From Microbacterium yannicii (GTDB lineage Bacteria; Actinomycetota; Actinomycetes; Actinomycetales; Microbacteriaceae): a DNA stretch of 64,000 nt. This document shows, in pieces, positions 17,325-26,371 of this stretch. The stretch spans positions 62,001 to 126,000 of the forward strand of contig NZ_JAMXMB010000031.1 of NCBI RefSeq assembly GCF_024055635.1, read 5' to 3'. The notes under the pieces were generated by a model that worked only from the letters and a program-made list of their open reading frames with translations, was not told where the DNA came from and did no database searches. A program made the position numbers and the translations under genes. Position 1 is the first letter of the stretch; the number at the start of each line of letters is the position of its first letter.

Positions 17325-18281
17325 TCAGTCCACCAGCCTCTCGGAGTTGACGAAACGGAACACCAGCGCCGACACCGTGCCCAGCACCACGAACAGCAGC
17401 AGCGCCGCCGCGATCGAGTAGCCGACGTTGATGTCGTTGCGGAAGTGGTTGAAGATGAACAGGTTCGGCAAGGTGGTCGAGTTGAGCGGCCCGCCGCCCG
17501 TCATGACGAGCGGCAGCTCGAACTGCTGGATCGCTGCGACGAACCCGGTGATGAGCAGGTACAGGAAGACGTTCTTCATCTGCGGCAGCGTGATGTACCG
17601 CGTCTTCTCCCACCAGTCGGCGCCCTCCATCGCCGCCGCTTCGTAGTACTCGGTCGGGATGTCGATCATCGCCGCCACCATGATCAGCGAGGTGAGGCCG
17701 ATCCCCAGCCAGATCGCGGGGATCGCGATGGCCAGCAGCGCCCACGCGGGGTCGCCGATCCACGCGATGGGGTCGATGCCGAACCCGCCCAGCATCGCGT
17801 TGAGGATGCCGCCCGAGTAGTTGTAGATCAGCACGAAGATGATCGAGGTGATGACCGCCGAGATGATCGTCGGGATGTAAATGCTCACCTTCAGCACACC
17901 GGCGAACCAGCGCGACACGCTGACGACGAGGCTCGAGAAGAAGAACGCGAGGATCAGCATCGGCGGCACCGTCATGGCCACGAACACGAAGCCGCGACCG
18001 ATCGACTCCCAGAACAGCGGGTCGCTCAGGACGTTGGTGTAGTTGCGCCATCCGACGAACTCGGGGTCCTTGTAGAAGCTCCAGTCCTGGAACGAGAGGT
18101 ATCCGGCGTAGACCGCCGGCCAGACCACGAAGATCCCGAGGAGGACCAGCGCCGGAAGGATGAGCAGATACGCGATCCTTCCGTCGCGGTACCGGAATCT
18201 GTTGTGACGGTGCTTGTCGTGCCGGCGACCGGGGAGCACCATCGTCTCCGTCTCGGTCATCATCGTCTGCGTCGCGGTCAT
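17325..18281 (-). CDS. Carbohydrate ABC transporter permease (MalF type)
   Basis: A 318-residue permease with an Arg/His-rich N-terminus, then six to seven hydrophobic helices (AYLLILPALVLLGIFVVWP first) and the EAA loop YEAAAMEGADWWEKTRYITLP. The ATG at 18281 follows AGGTGAGGAA. It lies 72 bp after the binding-protein gene and just before the MalG partner, forming an SBP-permease-permease-GH183 transcription unit. Confidence 0.93.
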   Translation of the reverse strand: MTATQTMMTETETMVLPGRRHDKHRHNRFRYRDGRIAYLLILPALVLLGIFVVWPAVYAGYLSFQDWSFYKDPEFVGWRNYTNVLSDPLFWESIGRGFVFVAMTVPPMLILAFFFSSLVVSVSRWFAGVLKVSIYIPTIISAVITSIIFVLIYNYSGGILNAMLGGFGIDPIAWIGDPAWALLAIAIPAIWLGIGLTSLIMVAAMIDIPTEYYEAAAMEGADWWEKTRYITLPQMKNVFLYLLITGFVAAIQQFELPLVMTGGGPLNSTTLPNLFIFNHFRNDINVGYSIAAALLLFVVLGTVSALVFRFVNSERLVD

Positions 18282-18353
18282 TTCCTCACCTCGCTGTGGG
18301 CCGGGGCACAGGTCCGGGGGCCGATGGCATCGACCCCCGGATCCGATCCTTCG

Positions 18354-19697
18354 CTAAGACGTCGGCGCCTTGCTGGGCAAATCATCACGCTGGATCACCG
18401 TGTTGATGGCATCCTCCGCCGTCTTGATGGCGTCGTCGGGCGAGGCCGCACCCTTCATCACCGACTCCATCGCGGTGCCGACGGCGAGCGACACGTCCCA
18501 GGGGTAGGTGGGTTCGGGGATCGCGCTCGGCACGATGTCGTTCATCACGATCGACGACCACGGTGCGGCCGCGCTGGCCTCGTCGGCCGAGACGGCCTCC
18601 TGCACCGACTCGCGCACCGGCACCTTGGTGAACTGCGTGTCCACGAAGAAGGGGACGAGAAGCTCGGGGTCGCCTGCGAGCGCCCACGTGAGGAAGTCGG
18701 CCGCCGCCTGCGCGTTCTTGGACTTGGCGTCGATGACCCAGCGGAAGTTGCCGAGCGTCGTCGCACCGCGACCGTCGGCGTCGGCCGAGTTCGGGAACGC
18801 GCCGATCCCCGTCTTGGGCAGCACATCCGCGTAGTCCGAGCCGATCTCCGACATCATCCACGACCCCGACACCTTGAAGGCGACCTTCTCCTCGCCGAAG
18901 TCCTTGCCTCCGACGTAGACGTCGAGCGCCTGCTGGGCCATGTACCCCTCGTCCCACAGCGTCTTGTAGTTCTCCATGAGCTGCCGGTAGCCGTCGTCGT
19001 CGATGTCGGGCGCGGTCCAATCCTCGTTGAGTGCGGTGTGACCGGCGAAGTTGTACTGCTGGCCGACGGACGACCACGCGAAGGTCACGGCGTCGCTCGC
19101 CGGCGAGATGCAGTACTGCCCGTCCGCCAGCGTCGGCTTGATCGCCGCGCACATGTCCAACAGCTCATCCCACGTGGTCGGGCCGGTCTCCGGGTCCAGC
19201 CCGGCGGCCGACAGCAGGTCCTTGTTCCAGAACAGCACCGTCTGCGGCTCGAGCAGGAGCGGGTACGCGTAGTACTTGCCGTCGAGCTGCGAGATGGGCT
19301 GCGCCGGCTCGATGATCTCGTCGAGCTTGTCCTGAGGAACGAGGTCGTTGAGCTCGTGGAGCTGCCCGGCGTTGACCGCGTCGGTGATGCTGGCAGAGAA
19401 GGTGTAGATGTCAGGGGCCTTCCCCGCCGCCTGCGCCGACTTCATCTTCTGGTCCCACGCATCGGCAGGCACCTCCGTGTCGACCACCTTGATCTCGTCC
19501 TGGGACTCGTTGAACTGCTTGACTATGCCGGCGTACCAGTCGTTCTCGACCGGAGTGAAAGTGCGGTGCCAGAACTGGATCGTCGCCACGCCGTCATCGC
19601 TGTTGTCGCCGCCACCGGCGCTGCAGCCGGCGAGCGCCATACCTGCGGTCGCCGCCGCCGCCACGGCCAGCAAGAGCCTGCTGTTTCTCTTGTGCAT
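18354..19697 (-). CDS. Extracellular solute-binding lipoprotein of the sugar ABC importer
   Basis: A 447-residue family 1 binding protein. A lipobox LAGC near residue 25 predicts lipid anchoring. The mature part has the usual start VATIQFWHRTFTPVE and the KAPDIYTFSA segment of sugar-binding proteins. GAGGAGG seven bases or so before the ATG at 19697 is a strong ribosome site. It is the first gene of the import unit. Three LacI-type palindromes lie within the 602 bp upstream, so it is probably induced with the hydrolases. Likely ligand, by context: oligosaccharides from D-arabinan. Confidence 0.93.
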   Translation of the reverse strand: MHKRNSRLLLAVAAAATAGMALAGCSAGGGDNSDDGVATIQFWHRTFTPVENDWYAGIVKQFNESQDEIKVVDTEVPADAWDQKMKSAQAAGKAPDIYTFSASITDAVNAGQLHELNDLVPQDKLDEIIEPAQPISQLDGKYYAYPLLLEPQTVLFWNKDLLSAAGLDPETGPTTWDELLDMCAAIKPTLADGQYCISPASDAVTFAWSSVGQQYNFAGHTALNEDWTAPDIDDDGYRQLMENYKTLWDEGYMAQQALDVYVGGKDFGEEKVAFKVSGSWMMSEIGSDYADVLPKTGIGAFPNSADADGRGATTLGNFRWVIDAKSKNAQAAADFLTWALAGDPELLVPFFVDTQFTKVPVRESVQEAVSADEASAAAPWSSIVMNDIVPSAIPEPTYPWDVSLAVGTAMESVMKGAASPDDAIKTAEDAINTVIQRDDLPSKAPTS

Positions 19698-19831
19698 TCG
19701 TCCCTCCTCAGGAACACGACTCTTCGGTGAGTCGCAGCTGTGGCCGGTCAGGGGAGCCCGGTCGGACCGATCGAGCGGTGGCCGCCGGCCTGCGCGGATC
19801 GCCGCTGATCTCGTCTCGGGTCAGGCTAGAC

Positions 19832-19843
19832 GAAATCGATTTC
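19832..19843. promoter_or_regulatory. LacI-type operator 1 of the transport unit
   Basis: Perfect GAAATCGATTTC, with the same flanking GAC as the GH116 operator at 10583. It lies 135 bp upstream of the binding-protein start. Confidence 0.75.
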
Positions 19844-19971
19844 ACGCGCAACGGGAGCGAGGGTCGATTCTGCAAGAGCATGCCGCCCCCGCCGGCCGCA
19901 TTCACGGCGTCTGGCGCAGAGCGGTGCGAAATCACGCCCCTGGGGCGTGTTCGGCGACTACTGCCCGCGGT

Positions 19972-19983
19972 TGTATCGATTTC
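19972..19983. promoter_or_regulatory. Degenerate LacI-type operator 2
   Basis: TGTATCGATTTC keeps one perfect half-site and the central ATCGAT. It is probably a weaker auxiliary site. Confidence 0.45.
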
Positions 19984-20189
19984 ACAACCGTCCGTGACGG
20001 GCTCTCCGCGAGGACCCGGCAGGACCCGCGTGCCCGTTCTCCGCGTGGTGCCACCGCAGTCGCCCGTCGGCGACGTCGCTCCGTGGCCCGACGACATCGG
20101 CCAGAGGTCGCCGACCACGCAGTCGATCACCGGCCCGGTTGCGCCGATCGACGTCGGCGCGCGGCCTTCATTTCGGGGGCAGCCAAACC

Positions 20190-20201
20190 GAAATCGATTT
20201 C
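20190..20201. promoter_or_regulatory. LacI-type operator 3, distal
   Basis: Perfect GAAATCGATTTC, 347 bp from operator 1 start to end and about 100 bp beyond the hspR stop. It matches the other perfect copies at 10583 and 19832. Confidence 0.65.
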
Positions 20202-20299
20202 ACCGCGCGTTTCGTTCTGGCCGAGCCTCCGAGGGCGCTTCCGGCGCCATCGCCTGAAGCCGATCCCGCGACCGGCGATCGTAGCGCGGCGCGCCCGCG

Positions 20300-20773
20300 T
20301 CAGTCGTCGGCAGGCTGCTCGCGGTCCTCGCGCGTGGGCGCGATCGGCGTCCGGGGGCGCCACACGACGACCTCCGTCGCGCGTCGCACGCGGGTGCCGT
20401 GCCGCAGGGTCACGACGTTGCCGGTGGAGCCGGCGGCGAAGACGCGTGCACCCGGGCGCTTCTCGAGCTCGGCGCGCATACGGTCTTCGAGGTCGCGCAC
20501 CCGCCCGTGCAGCTCCTGCACGCGATTCTCGAGTTCGAGGATCCTCACGATGGCCGGCAGCCCGATGCCGTCCGACGACATCCGCGCGACCTCGCGAAGC
20601 TGCTCGACGTGCCGCAGCGAGTATCGCCGCGAACCCCCCTGTGTGCGGGCCGGCACCACGAGGCCCAGCCGGTCGTACTGGCGGAGGGTCTGCGGGTGCA
20701 TGCCCGACAGCTCGGCGGCGACGGCGATCGCGAAGATCGGGGCGTCCTCGTCGATGTCGTGCGGCTCAACCAT
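20300..20773 (-). CDS. hspR: Heat-shock repressor HspR (MerR family)
   Basis: A 157-residue MerR-type regulator that represses the dnaK operon by binding HAIR repeats, with DnaK as co-repressor. The winged helix reads FAIAVAAELSGMHPQTLRQYDRLGLV then GGSRRYSLRHVEQL (together residues 14-60), followed by a coiled coil of leucine heptads (ILELENRVQELHGRVRDLEDRM). It is the last gene of the dnaK-grpE-dnaJ-hspR order typical of actinobacteria. The ATG at 20773 is chosen because GGGGTGAT precedes it; a GTG lies at 20782. A repeat element separates it from dnaJ. Confidence 0.93.
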   Translation of the reverse strand: MVEPHDIDEDAPIFAIAVAAELSGMHPQTLRQYDRLGLVVPARTQGGSRRYSLRHVEQLREVARMSSDGIGLPAIVRILELENRVQELHGRVRDLEDRMRAELEKRPGARVFAAGSTGNVVTLRHGTRVRRATEVVVWRPRTPIAPTREDREQPADD

Positions 20774-20789
20774 GTCGATCACCCCGATT

Positions 20790-20890
20790 CCGGTCGTCGA
20801 GCGAGCGTGCGAGGCGAGATGTCGCGAACCGACGACGCGCGTCGTCCCGAGGCGTCTCGTCTCGCTCTTTCCTCGCTCGCTCGACGATCG
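20790..20890. repeat. Palindromic dispersed repeat (GAGCGAGCG family), copy 1
   Basis: An approximately 100-bp imperfect inverted repeat whose ends read CGGTCGTCGAGCGAGCG and CGCTCGCTCGACGATCG. It resembles the elements at 55994-56097 and 62390-62475. It fills the dnaJ-hspR gap inside the heat-shock operon, where it could form a strong RNA hairpin and lower hspR expression relative to dnaJ. Confidence 0.7.
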
Positions 20891-20899
20891 TCATCTCGT

Positions 20900-21895
20900 C
20901 TAGCCCCGCGCCTTCGCCATCATGTCGGCGCGCGGGTTCTCCTTCGGCTCCAGACTCTGGAAGCGTTCGAGCGCCTCGCGCGCGGCGTCGTCGAGGTGCG
21001 ACGGCACGGCGACCTGGACCTCGGCGAGGAGATCGCCGGTGCCCTTCGACGTCTCGACGCCGCGACCCTTGACCCGCAGCACGCGGCCGGACGGCGTGCC
21101 CGGCGCGACGCGCAGCCGAACCGGGTCGCCACCGAGCGTCGGCACCTCGATGGTGGCACCCAGGGCCGCCTCGGTGAACGTCACCGGCACCGTCACGCGG
21201 AGGTTGAGCCCGTCGCGGGTGAACACCGGATGCGGCCGCACGGCGACCTGCACGACGATGTCGCCGTTCTCGCCGCCGTCGGGCGAGGGCCGCCCGCGAC
21301 CGCGCAGCCGGATCTTCTGCCCATCGGACACGCCGGCGGGGATCTTCACCTTGAACGGCTTGCCGTCCTCACCCTGCAGCGTGATCGTCTCGCCCTTGGT
21401 GGCGGTCACGAAGTCGATCGTCGTGCGCGCTGTGACGTCCGAACCCCGGGTCGGACCGCCGTAGCCGCGGAAGCCACCCGTCGACTGCCCGAACCGGCCG
21501 GAGCCGAAGCCGGCACCCTGCTGCTGGTTGAACATGGCGAAGATGTCGTCGAAGTCCTCGGCGTTCTGGTACCGCGCGCCGCGGCCCTGATTGAACATCG
21601 AGAAGACGTCTTCGAAACCGCCGGCTCCGCCCTGGCCGCCCGCGGTGAAACGAGCACCCGAGCCCATCGCACGGATCTGGTCGTACTCCTTGCGCTGCTC
21701 CGCATCGGAGAGCACCGAGTACGCCTCGCTGACCTCCTTGAACTTCGCCTCGGCGGCGGCGTCACCCTGATTGGAGTCGGGGTGGTACTTCCGCGCGAGC
21801 TTGCGATACGTCTTCTTGAGGTCAGCCTCGCTGACGTCCTTCGAGACGCCGAGCACCGAGTAGAAGTCCTTGTCGAACCAGTCCTGACTGGCCAT
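20900..21895 (-). CDS. dnaJ: Co-chaperone DnaJ (DnaJ/CbpA type without zinc finger)
   Basis: A 331-residue J-domain protein. Residues 10-75 are the J domain with the HPD motif in RKYHPDSNQ. A Gly/Phe-rich linker with repeated MFNQ segments spans about 85-155 (FSMFNQGRG, FAMFNQQQG). The C-terminal beta domains (TIDFVTATKGETITLQ onward) bind substrate. The cysteine-rich zinc finger of type I DnaJ is absent, as in the CbpA class; actinobacteria often carry both types. It stimulates the DnaK ATPase. The ATG at 21895 follows grpE by 14 bp. Confidence 0.93.
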   Translation of the reverse strand: MASQDWFDKDFYSVLGVSKDVSEADLKKTYRKLARKYHPDSNQGDAAAEAKFKEVSEAYSVLSDAEQRKEYDQIRAMGSGARFTAGGQGGAGGFEDVFSMFNQGRGARYQNAEDFDDIFAMFNQQQGAGFGSGRFGQSTGGFRGYGGPTRGSDVTARTTIDFVTATKGETITLQGEDGKPFKVKIPAGVSDGQKIRLRGRGRPSPDGGENGDIVVQVAVRPHPVFTRDGLNLRVTVPVTFTEAALGATIEVPTLGGDPVRLRVAPGTPSGRVLRVKGRGVETSKGTGDLLAEVQVAVPSHLDDAAREALERFQSLEPKENPRADMMAKARG

Positions 21896-21909
21896 GGTGC
21901 TCCTTCGGG

Positions 21910-22533
21910 CTAGTCGGCGGGAACCGCGACGACGACCTTCGCCGGACGCAGCTCCACCGAGCCGAGGCGGTAGCCGGTCTCGACGACCTCGAGGATCGTC
22001 GGCTCGGTCGCGCCGGGCGTCGGCACCTGGAAGATCGCCTCGTGCTGCTGCGGGTCGAAAGCCTCGCCCGCGGCACCGTAGGTCGACAGGCCCATGCGCT
22101 CGGCGACGCCACGCAGCTTCTCGGCGATGGCGGCGAACGGGGAACCCTCTTCGAGGTCGCCGTGCTTCTCCGCGCGGTCCAGGTCGTCCAGCACCGGGAG
22201 GAGGCCCTTGGCGACCGCGCCCTGGGCGCGCTCGATCTCGACCTCTCGCTGCTCCTCGGTGCGGCGACGGTAGTTGGCGTACTCCGCCTGCAGCCGCTTG
22301 AGGTCGTTCAGCAGCGCCGACTCGAGGTCGGCGAGCACGGCATCCTCTGCCGCGGCGTCGGCGTTCTGCGCCGAGCCGAGGATGTCGTCCACCGTCAGCT
22401 CGTCCGCTTCGGCGGCGTCCTCCGAGGGTGCGCCGCCGACGGGACCCTGGCCCTCCTGCGGGTCGGACCCGGAAGCCTGCGCTTCCGGGTCCTCGCCACC
22501 GGGGACCTCGTTCTCGAAGTCCTTGTCGGCCAT
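21910..22533 (-). CDS. grpE: Nucleotide exchange factor GrpE
   Basis: A 207-residue GrpE homologue that releases ADP from DnaK. An acidic disordered N-terminus (about 1-60) leads into the long dimer helix (LLNDLKRLQAEYANYRRRTEEQ) and the C-terminal beta wing, which includes FDPQQHEAIFQVPT and ILEVVETGYRLG. Two bases separate its ATG from the dnaK stop, so it is co-transcribed. Confidence 0.96.
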   Translation of the reverse strand: MADKDFENEVPGGEDPEAQASGSDPQEGQGPVGGAPSEDAAEADELTVDDILGSAQNADAAAEDAVLADLESALLNDLKRLQAEYANYRRRTEEQREVEIERAQGAVAKGLLPVLDDLDRAEKHGDLEEGSPFAAIAEKLRGVAERMGLSTYGAAGEAFDPQQHEAIFQVPTPGATEPTILEVVETGYRLGSVELRPAKVVVAVPAD

Positions 22534-22535
22534 GG

Positions 22536-24428
22536 TTACTTCGACTCCCCTGAGCTTGCCGAAGGGTTCTCTTCGTCTTCGTCGATGACCTCGGCGTCGA
22601 CGACGTCCTCGTCGGCGCTCGGCGCACCCTGGGCGTCAGCGGGCTCGCCGGCTGCGGCATCCGGAGCCGACTGCGCAGCCTGACCGGACGCGTAGATCGC
22701 CTCGCCGAGCTTGCCCTGGCTCTGGTTGAGCTTGTCGAACGCGGTCTTCACGGCCTCGTCGTCGTCGCCTGCCAGCGCCGTCTTGAGTGCGTCGACGTCG
22801 CCCTGGACCTCCGTCTTGACGTCCTCGGGAAGCTTGTCGTCGTTCTCCTTGATGAGCTTCTCGATCGAGTACGACAGCGTCTCGGCCTGGTTGCGCACCT
22901 CGGCGGCCTCGCGGCGCTTCTTGTCCTCGGCGGCGTGCTCCTCGGCCTCGCGCACCATGCGCTCGATGTCGTCCTTCGGCAGCGACGAGCCGCCGGTGAT
23001 CGTCATCGACTGCTCCTTGCCGGTGCCCTTGTCCTTCGCGGAGACGTGGACGATGCCGTTCGCGTCGATGTCGAAGGTCACCTCGACCTGCGGGATGCCG
23101 CGCGGTGCCGGCGCGATGCCGGTCAGCTCGAACGTGCCCAGCGGCTTGTTGTCGCGCGTGAACTCGCGCTCGCCCTGGAAGACCTGGATCGCGACCGACG
23201 GCTGGTTGTCGTCGGCGGTCGTGAAGGTCTCGCTGCGCTTGGTCGGGATGGCGGTGTTGCGCTCGATGAGCTTCGTCATGATGCCGCCCTTGGTCTCGAT
23301 GCCGAGGCTCAGGGGGGTCACGTCGATGAGGAGGACGTCCTTGCGCTCGCCCTTGAGGACACCGGCCTGGAGGGCCGCGCCCACGGCGACGACCTCATCG
23401 GGGTTCACGCCCTTGTTGGGCTCCTTGCCGGCCTCGCGCTGGACGAGCTCCGACACCGCGGGCATGCGGGTCGAGCCGCCGACGAGCACGACGTGGTCGA
23501 TGTCGCCGACCTTGATGCCGGCTTCGCGGATGACGTCCTCGAAGGGCTTCTTGGTGCGGTCGAGCAGGTCCTTGGTGAGGTCCTCGAACTTCGCGCGGGT
23601 GATGGTCTCCGACAGCGACACCGGGCCCGAGTCGGTGAGCGACAGGTAGGGAAGGTTGACCGAGGTCGAGGTCGAGCTCGACAGCTCCTTCTTCGCCTGC
23701 TCTGCGGCCTCCTTGAGGCGCTGCAGCGCGATCTTGTCGCCCGAGACGTCGACACCGGTGGTGTCCTTGAACTGCTTGATGAAGTGGTCGACGAGACGCT
23801 GGTCCCAGTCGTCGCCGCCGAGGCGGTTGTCGCCGGCGGTCGAGCGCACCTGGATGGTCGAGAAGTCGTCGTCCTTGCCCACTTCGAGCAGCGAGACGTC
23901 GAACGTACCGCCACCGAGGTCGAAGACGAGGATGAGCTCGTCCTCCTTGCCCTTGTCGAGGCCGTAGGCCAGGGCGGCCGCGGTGGGCTCGTTGATGATG
24001 CGCAGGACGTTGAGACCCGCGATCTCGCCGGCCTCCTTGGTGGCCTGCCGCTCGGCGTCGTTGAAGTACGCGGGGACCGTGATGACGGCATCCGTCACCG
24101 TGTCGCCGAGGTACTGCTCGGCGTCGCGCTTGAGCTTCTGCAGGATGCGCGCGGAGATCTCCTGCGGCGTCCACTTCTTGCCGTCGACGTCGAAGGTCCA
24201 GTCGGTGCCCATGTGGCGCTTGACCGACGAGACGGTGCGGTCGACGTTGGTGACGGCCTGGCGCTTGGCAGTCTCGCCGACGAGCACCTCGCCGTCCTTG
24301 GTGAATGCGACCACCGACGGGGTGGTGCGGAAGCCCTCGGCGTTCGCGATGACCTTCGGCTCGCCGCCCTCGAGGACGCTCACGACCGAGTTGGTCGTAC
24401 CGAGGTCGATTCCAACAGCACGTGCCAT
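22536..24428 (-). CDS. dnaK: Chaperone DnaK (Hsp70)
   Basis: A 630-residue Hsp70 that folds and protects proteins in an ATP cycle. The phosphate-binding start [17 protein letters not shown], the [21 protein letters not shown] segment, [12 protein letters not shown] and the linker/SBD segment [14 protein letters not shown] are intact. The acidic tail ends in [12 protein letters not shown], whose last codons overlap a dispersed repeat shared with cysD. First gene of the operon; two HAIR elements lie upstream. The ATG at 24428 is the family start. Confidence 0.98.
   Translation of the reverse strand: MARAVGIDLGTTNSVVSVLEGGEPKVIANAEGFRTTPSVVAFTKDGEVLVGETAKRQAVTNVDRTVSSVKRHMGTDWTFDVDGKKWTPQEISARILQKLKRDAEQYLGDTVTDAVITVPAYFNDAERQATKEAGEIAGLNVLRIINEPTAAALAYGLDKGKEDELILVFDLGGGTFDVSLLEVGKDDDFSTIQVRSTAGDNRLGGDDWDQRLVDHFIKQFKDTTGVDVSGDKIALQRLKEAAEQAKKELSSSTSTSVNLPYLSLTDSGPVSLSETITRAKFEDLTKDLLDRTKKPFEDVIREAGIKVGDIDHVVLVGGSTRMPAVSELVQREAGKEPNKGVNPDEVVAVGAALQAGVLKGERKDVLLIDVTPLSLGIETKGGIMTKLIERNTAIPTKRSETFTTADDNQPSVAIQVFQGEREFTRDNKPLGTFELTGIAPAPRGIPQVEVTFDIDANGIVHVSAKDKGTGKEQSMTITGGSSLPKDDIERMVREAEEHAAEDKKRREAAEVRNQAETLSYSIEKLIKENDDKLPEDVKTEVQGDVDALKTALAGDDDEAVKTAFDKLNQSQGKLGEAIYASGQAAQSAPDAAAGEPADAQGAPSADEDVVDAEVIDEDEENPSASSGESK
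22548..22566. repeat. Short palindromic repeat in the 3' end of dnaK
   Basis: CCCTGAGCTTGCCGAAGGG, 18 of 19 bases the same as the element at 61410-61428 in cysD. Here it encodes part of the variable C-terminal tail of DnaK, just before the stop. Confidence 0.65.
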
Positions 24429-24509
24429 GTGTATCTCTCCTTCATATGGACGCAGAACGGATGCCGGCGCCCGGGGTTGATGGGAAGTCTGCTCGCGGCT
24501 CGACGTGAG

Positions 24510-24530
24510 GTTGAGTCGCGATGGCTCAAC
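24510..24530. promoter_or_regulatory. HAIR element 1 (HspR operator)
   Basis: The arms GTTGAGT and GCTCAAC separated by seven bases, close to the HAIR consensus CTTGAGT-N7-ACTCAAG bound by HspR. It lies 82 bp upstream of the dnaK start. Confidence 0.8.
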
Positions 24531-24564
24531 CATACGCCCGGGGCGCGGCATCCGTCAAATCAAA

Positions 24565-24585
24565 CTTGATACGAAGCGGCTCAAG
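24565..24585. promoter_or_regulatory. HAIR element 2 (HspR operator)
   Basis: The arms CTTGATA and GCTCAAG with a seven-base spacer, a second HspR-type site 34 bp beyond the first (end to start). Paired HAIRs allow cooperative repression of the dnaK operon by the HspR encoded at its end. Confidence 0.8.
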
Positions 24586-24870
24586 TTAGCTGCTGCCAAC
24601 TCGTGCGCCAACGGAGTAGTCGAAGGTGCAGTGCAGGTTCCGCGCGAAGATGCCTCCTCCCGTGCGTAGTTGTCCCATAGGTGTCCAGGCGGACACCTTG
24701 GTGATCACGCCACGCCGGATCAGTGTCTGGGAAGGCGATCTTCGAGAGTCCTCAGTGCTAGAGGCGTCCGGACATACGGCGCGACGCGACGCGCCTTCGC
24801 CCGCTCACGAATCCACCCAGGGGCGAGACGGGCGCCGAGAGTTCCGGCTTCGTCGTCGACTCGGGGATCC
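24586..24870. other. Non-coding gap between dnaK promoter and PEBP gene
   Basis: 285 bp with no supported gene. A small hairpin, GGTGTCC-AGGC-GGACACC at 24680-24697, may end transcription of the minus-strand block to the right; it has no T-run. Base composition is a little lower in GC than the flanking heat-shock genes. Confidence 0.4.
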
Positions 24871-25392
24871 CTATACGGTCTGCGTGACTCCGATCAGCTG
24901 GGCACGTCCGATGATGTGCGGTCGTAGCCTGAGGCCGATGATCGCGGGTGTTGCATCCGCAGCGACCTCGAGCGTGGCGATGTCCAGAGCGCTCAGGGTA
25001 TAGACATACCGGTGCGGTCCGGTGCCGGCGGGCGGGGCTGCGCCGATGAAGAGATCGGTACCGTATTCGTTTCGGCGTCGAGCGGCACCCTTGGGAAGCA
25101 GCGCGTCATCGGTGCCGGCACCGCTAGTCAGGAATGTCACGTCGCTGGGGATGTCAATGAGCGTCCAGTGCCAGAACCCAGATCCGCTCGGGGCATCGGG
25201 GTCGAATACCGTGAGCACGTAGCTCTTGGTGCCGGACGGTGCGCCGTGCCAGTGGAGTTCCGGGGAGCGGTCTTTGCCGCCGGCTGCGGAGCCGCGCACC
25301 CAGAGCGGCAAGTCTCCACCGTCGGTGAAGTCTGGGCTGGACAGCGTGAAGGTTGGAACGCTGGGGAGCTTCCAATTGGGGTCGTTGGTCAT
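24871..25392 (-). CDS. YbhB/YbcL family PEBP-like protein
   Basis: A 173-residue phosphatidylethanolamine-binding-protein homologue (Raf-kinase-inhibitor-like). The ligand-pocket motifs are present: TLSSPDFTDGG, SPELHWHGAP, LTVFDPDAPSGSGFWHWTLIDIP (the D-P-D-A-P and HW core) and GPHRYVYTLSALD. No signal peptide. Bacterial members have no settled role; they bind small polar groups. It is the last gene of the minus-strand block that begins near 36295, but 277 bp separate it from the next gene upstream, so it may have its own promoter. Confidence 0.9.
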   Translation of the reverse strand: MTNDPNWKLPSVPTFTLSSPDFTDGGDLPLWVRGSAAGGKDRSPELHWHGAPSGTKSYVLTVFDPDAPSGSGFWHWTLIDIPSDVTFLTSGAGTDDALLPKGAARRRNEYGTDLFIGAAPPAGTGPHRYVYTLSALDIATLEVAADATPAIIGLRLRPHIIGRAQLIGVTQTV

Positions 25393-25669
25393 GTCAGTGC
25401 CTTTCGGTGGGTGTTGGTTGTGGTCAGGTGTCGCGGCTGCCTAGGGGAATGATCGATCGACGCCAGGATGCATTTGCGACAGCTCGGATAACGGGGTGAT
25501 GGGGCTGGCAGCGGCCGGCCTCGGGCCGCCAGGAACAGGGTGGTGGGTCTCGATCAGCGGATGGGGGCGATCGCGGATGATCGGATGGGACGGCGGAGGT
25601 CGCGGACCGCACACCACATCCCCTGCCTCGGCGACCGATCTCGCGTGGTGATGGGGGCGGCGAGACGCG

Positions 25670-26371
25670 CTATCGGATCACGGTTCGAGAACGGGCACGA
25701 ATGCGCCTCCGAGCAAGTTGCGCGGAGAGCAAGATGACTGCCAATGCCGCGGGGATCAGCGCTGCTTGGTCACTGAACAGCGTCGCTCCCACAGCCCCTA
25801 TGAGGCACCCGCCGATAAAACCGGCGAGGAGCGGCCAGCTGGCCGTCCACTTGGCGCGGGCCGAGGGTGCTTCGCCGCGGGTGCGGAGGATGTCAGTGGC
25901 GGCGACGGTCGCAGCGACGAGGTTGCCGGTCATGACGGCGGTGGACAGTGCCCGCGGGGGAACGATGTGGAGGTAGGCATTCTGCGTTGCCATCGCGCAG
26001 ACGGCGCAAAGCCCGATAACGATGGCCATGCCCTCTTTGGGGTGAGCAGACGCGTGGGTGGTGAATGAGAGCATGCCGGCAGCTACGAGGAATGCGGCCT
26101 GCGCCCCGAAGAGCACCGTTGTGACGTTCGGAGATTGCGCCCCGATGCGTCGTGCGACAACGGTCGCAGCTGCTGTGGTGAGGATGAAGACCGGGATTGC
26201 CAAGACCGCGACGATGTCGGGCGGTGTGCCAGTCACAAGGTCGGCGGCGACCACGACGAGGTTTCCGGTGACGTGGGCGGAGAAGAATCCGCCCAGTAGA
26301 AGCCAGCTTGTGACGTCGGTGACTCCGGCAATCAGACTGAGCACGGTGGGAAGCAGGATTGCCCGGTTCAC
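25670..26371 (-). CDS. DUF1275 (YoaK) family membrane protein, copy 1
   Basis: A 233-residue integral membrane protein with six to seven helices and the family opening LSLIAGVTDVTSWLLLGGFFSAHVTGNLVV. The middle carries ATQNAYLHIVPPRALSTAVMTGNL, the second family signature (these two segments span residues 11-40 and about 133-156). Function unknown; a transport role has been proposed for the family. Its GTG start at 26371 overlaps the ThrE stop by four bases, so it is translationally coupled. A second DUF1275 gene lies at 29610. Confidence 0.88.
   Translation of the reverse strand: MNRAILLPTVLSLIAGVTDVTSWLLLGGFFSAHVTGNLVVVAADLVTGTPPDIVAVLAIPVFILTTAAATVVARRIGAQSPNVTTVLFGAQAAFLVAAGMLSFTTHASAHPKEGMAIVIGLCAVCAMATQNAYLHIVPPRALSTAVMTGNLVAATVAATDILRTRGEAPSARAKWTASWPLLAGFIGGCLIGAVGATLFSDQAALIPAALAVILLSAQLARRRIRARSRTVIR

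Larger units (their letters stand above)
19698..20299. promoter_or_regulatory. 602-bp regulatory gap upstream of the binding-protein gene
   Basis: No supported coding sequence. It holds three copies of the LacI-type palindrome at 19832-19843, 19972-19983 and 20190-20201. The last is 493 bp upstream of the solute-binding protein start and close to the end of hspR, too far for simple promoter blocking. Repression by looping, or a second unrecognised transcript, are possible reasons for the spread. Confidence 0.55.

Noticed and set aside
22935..24569. A 544-codon plus-strand frame opposite dnaK
   Set aside because: Mirror of DnaK codons (high Val/Asp/Leu/Arg); it also crosses the HAIR operators, so it is not a gene.
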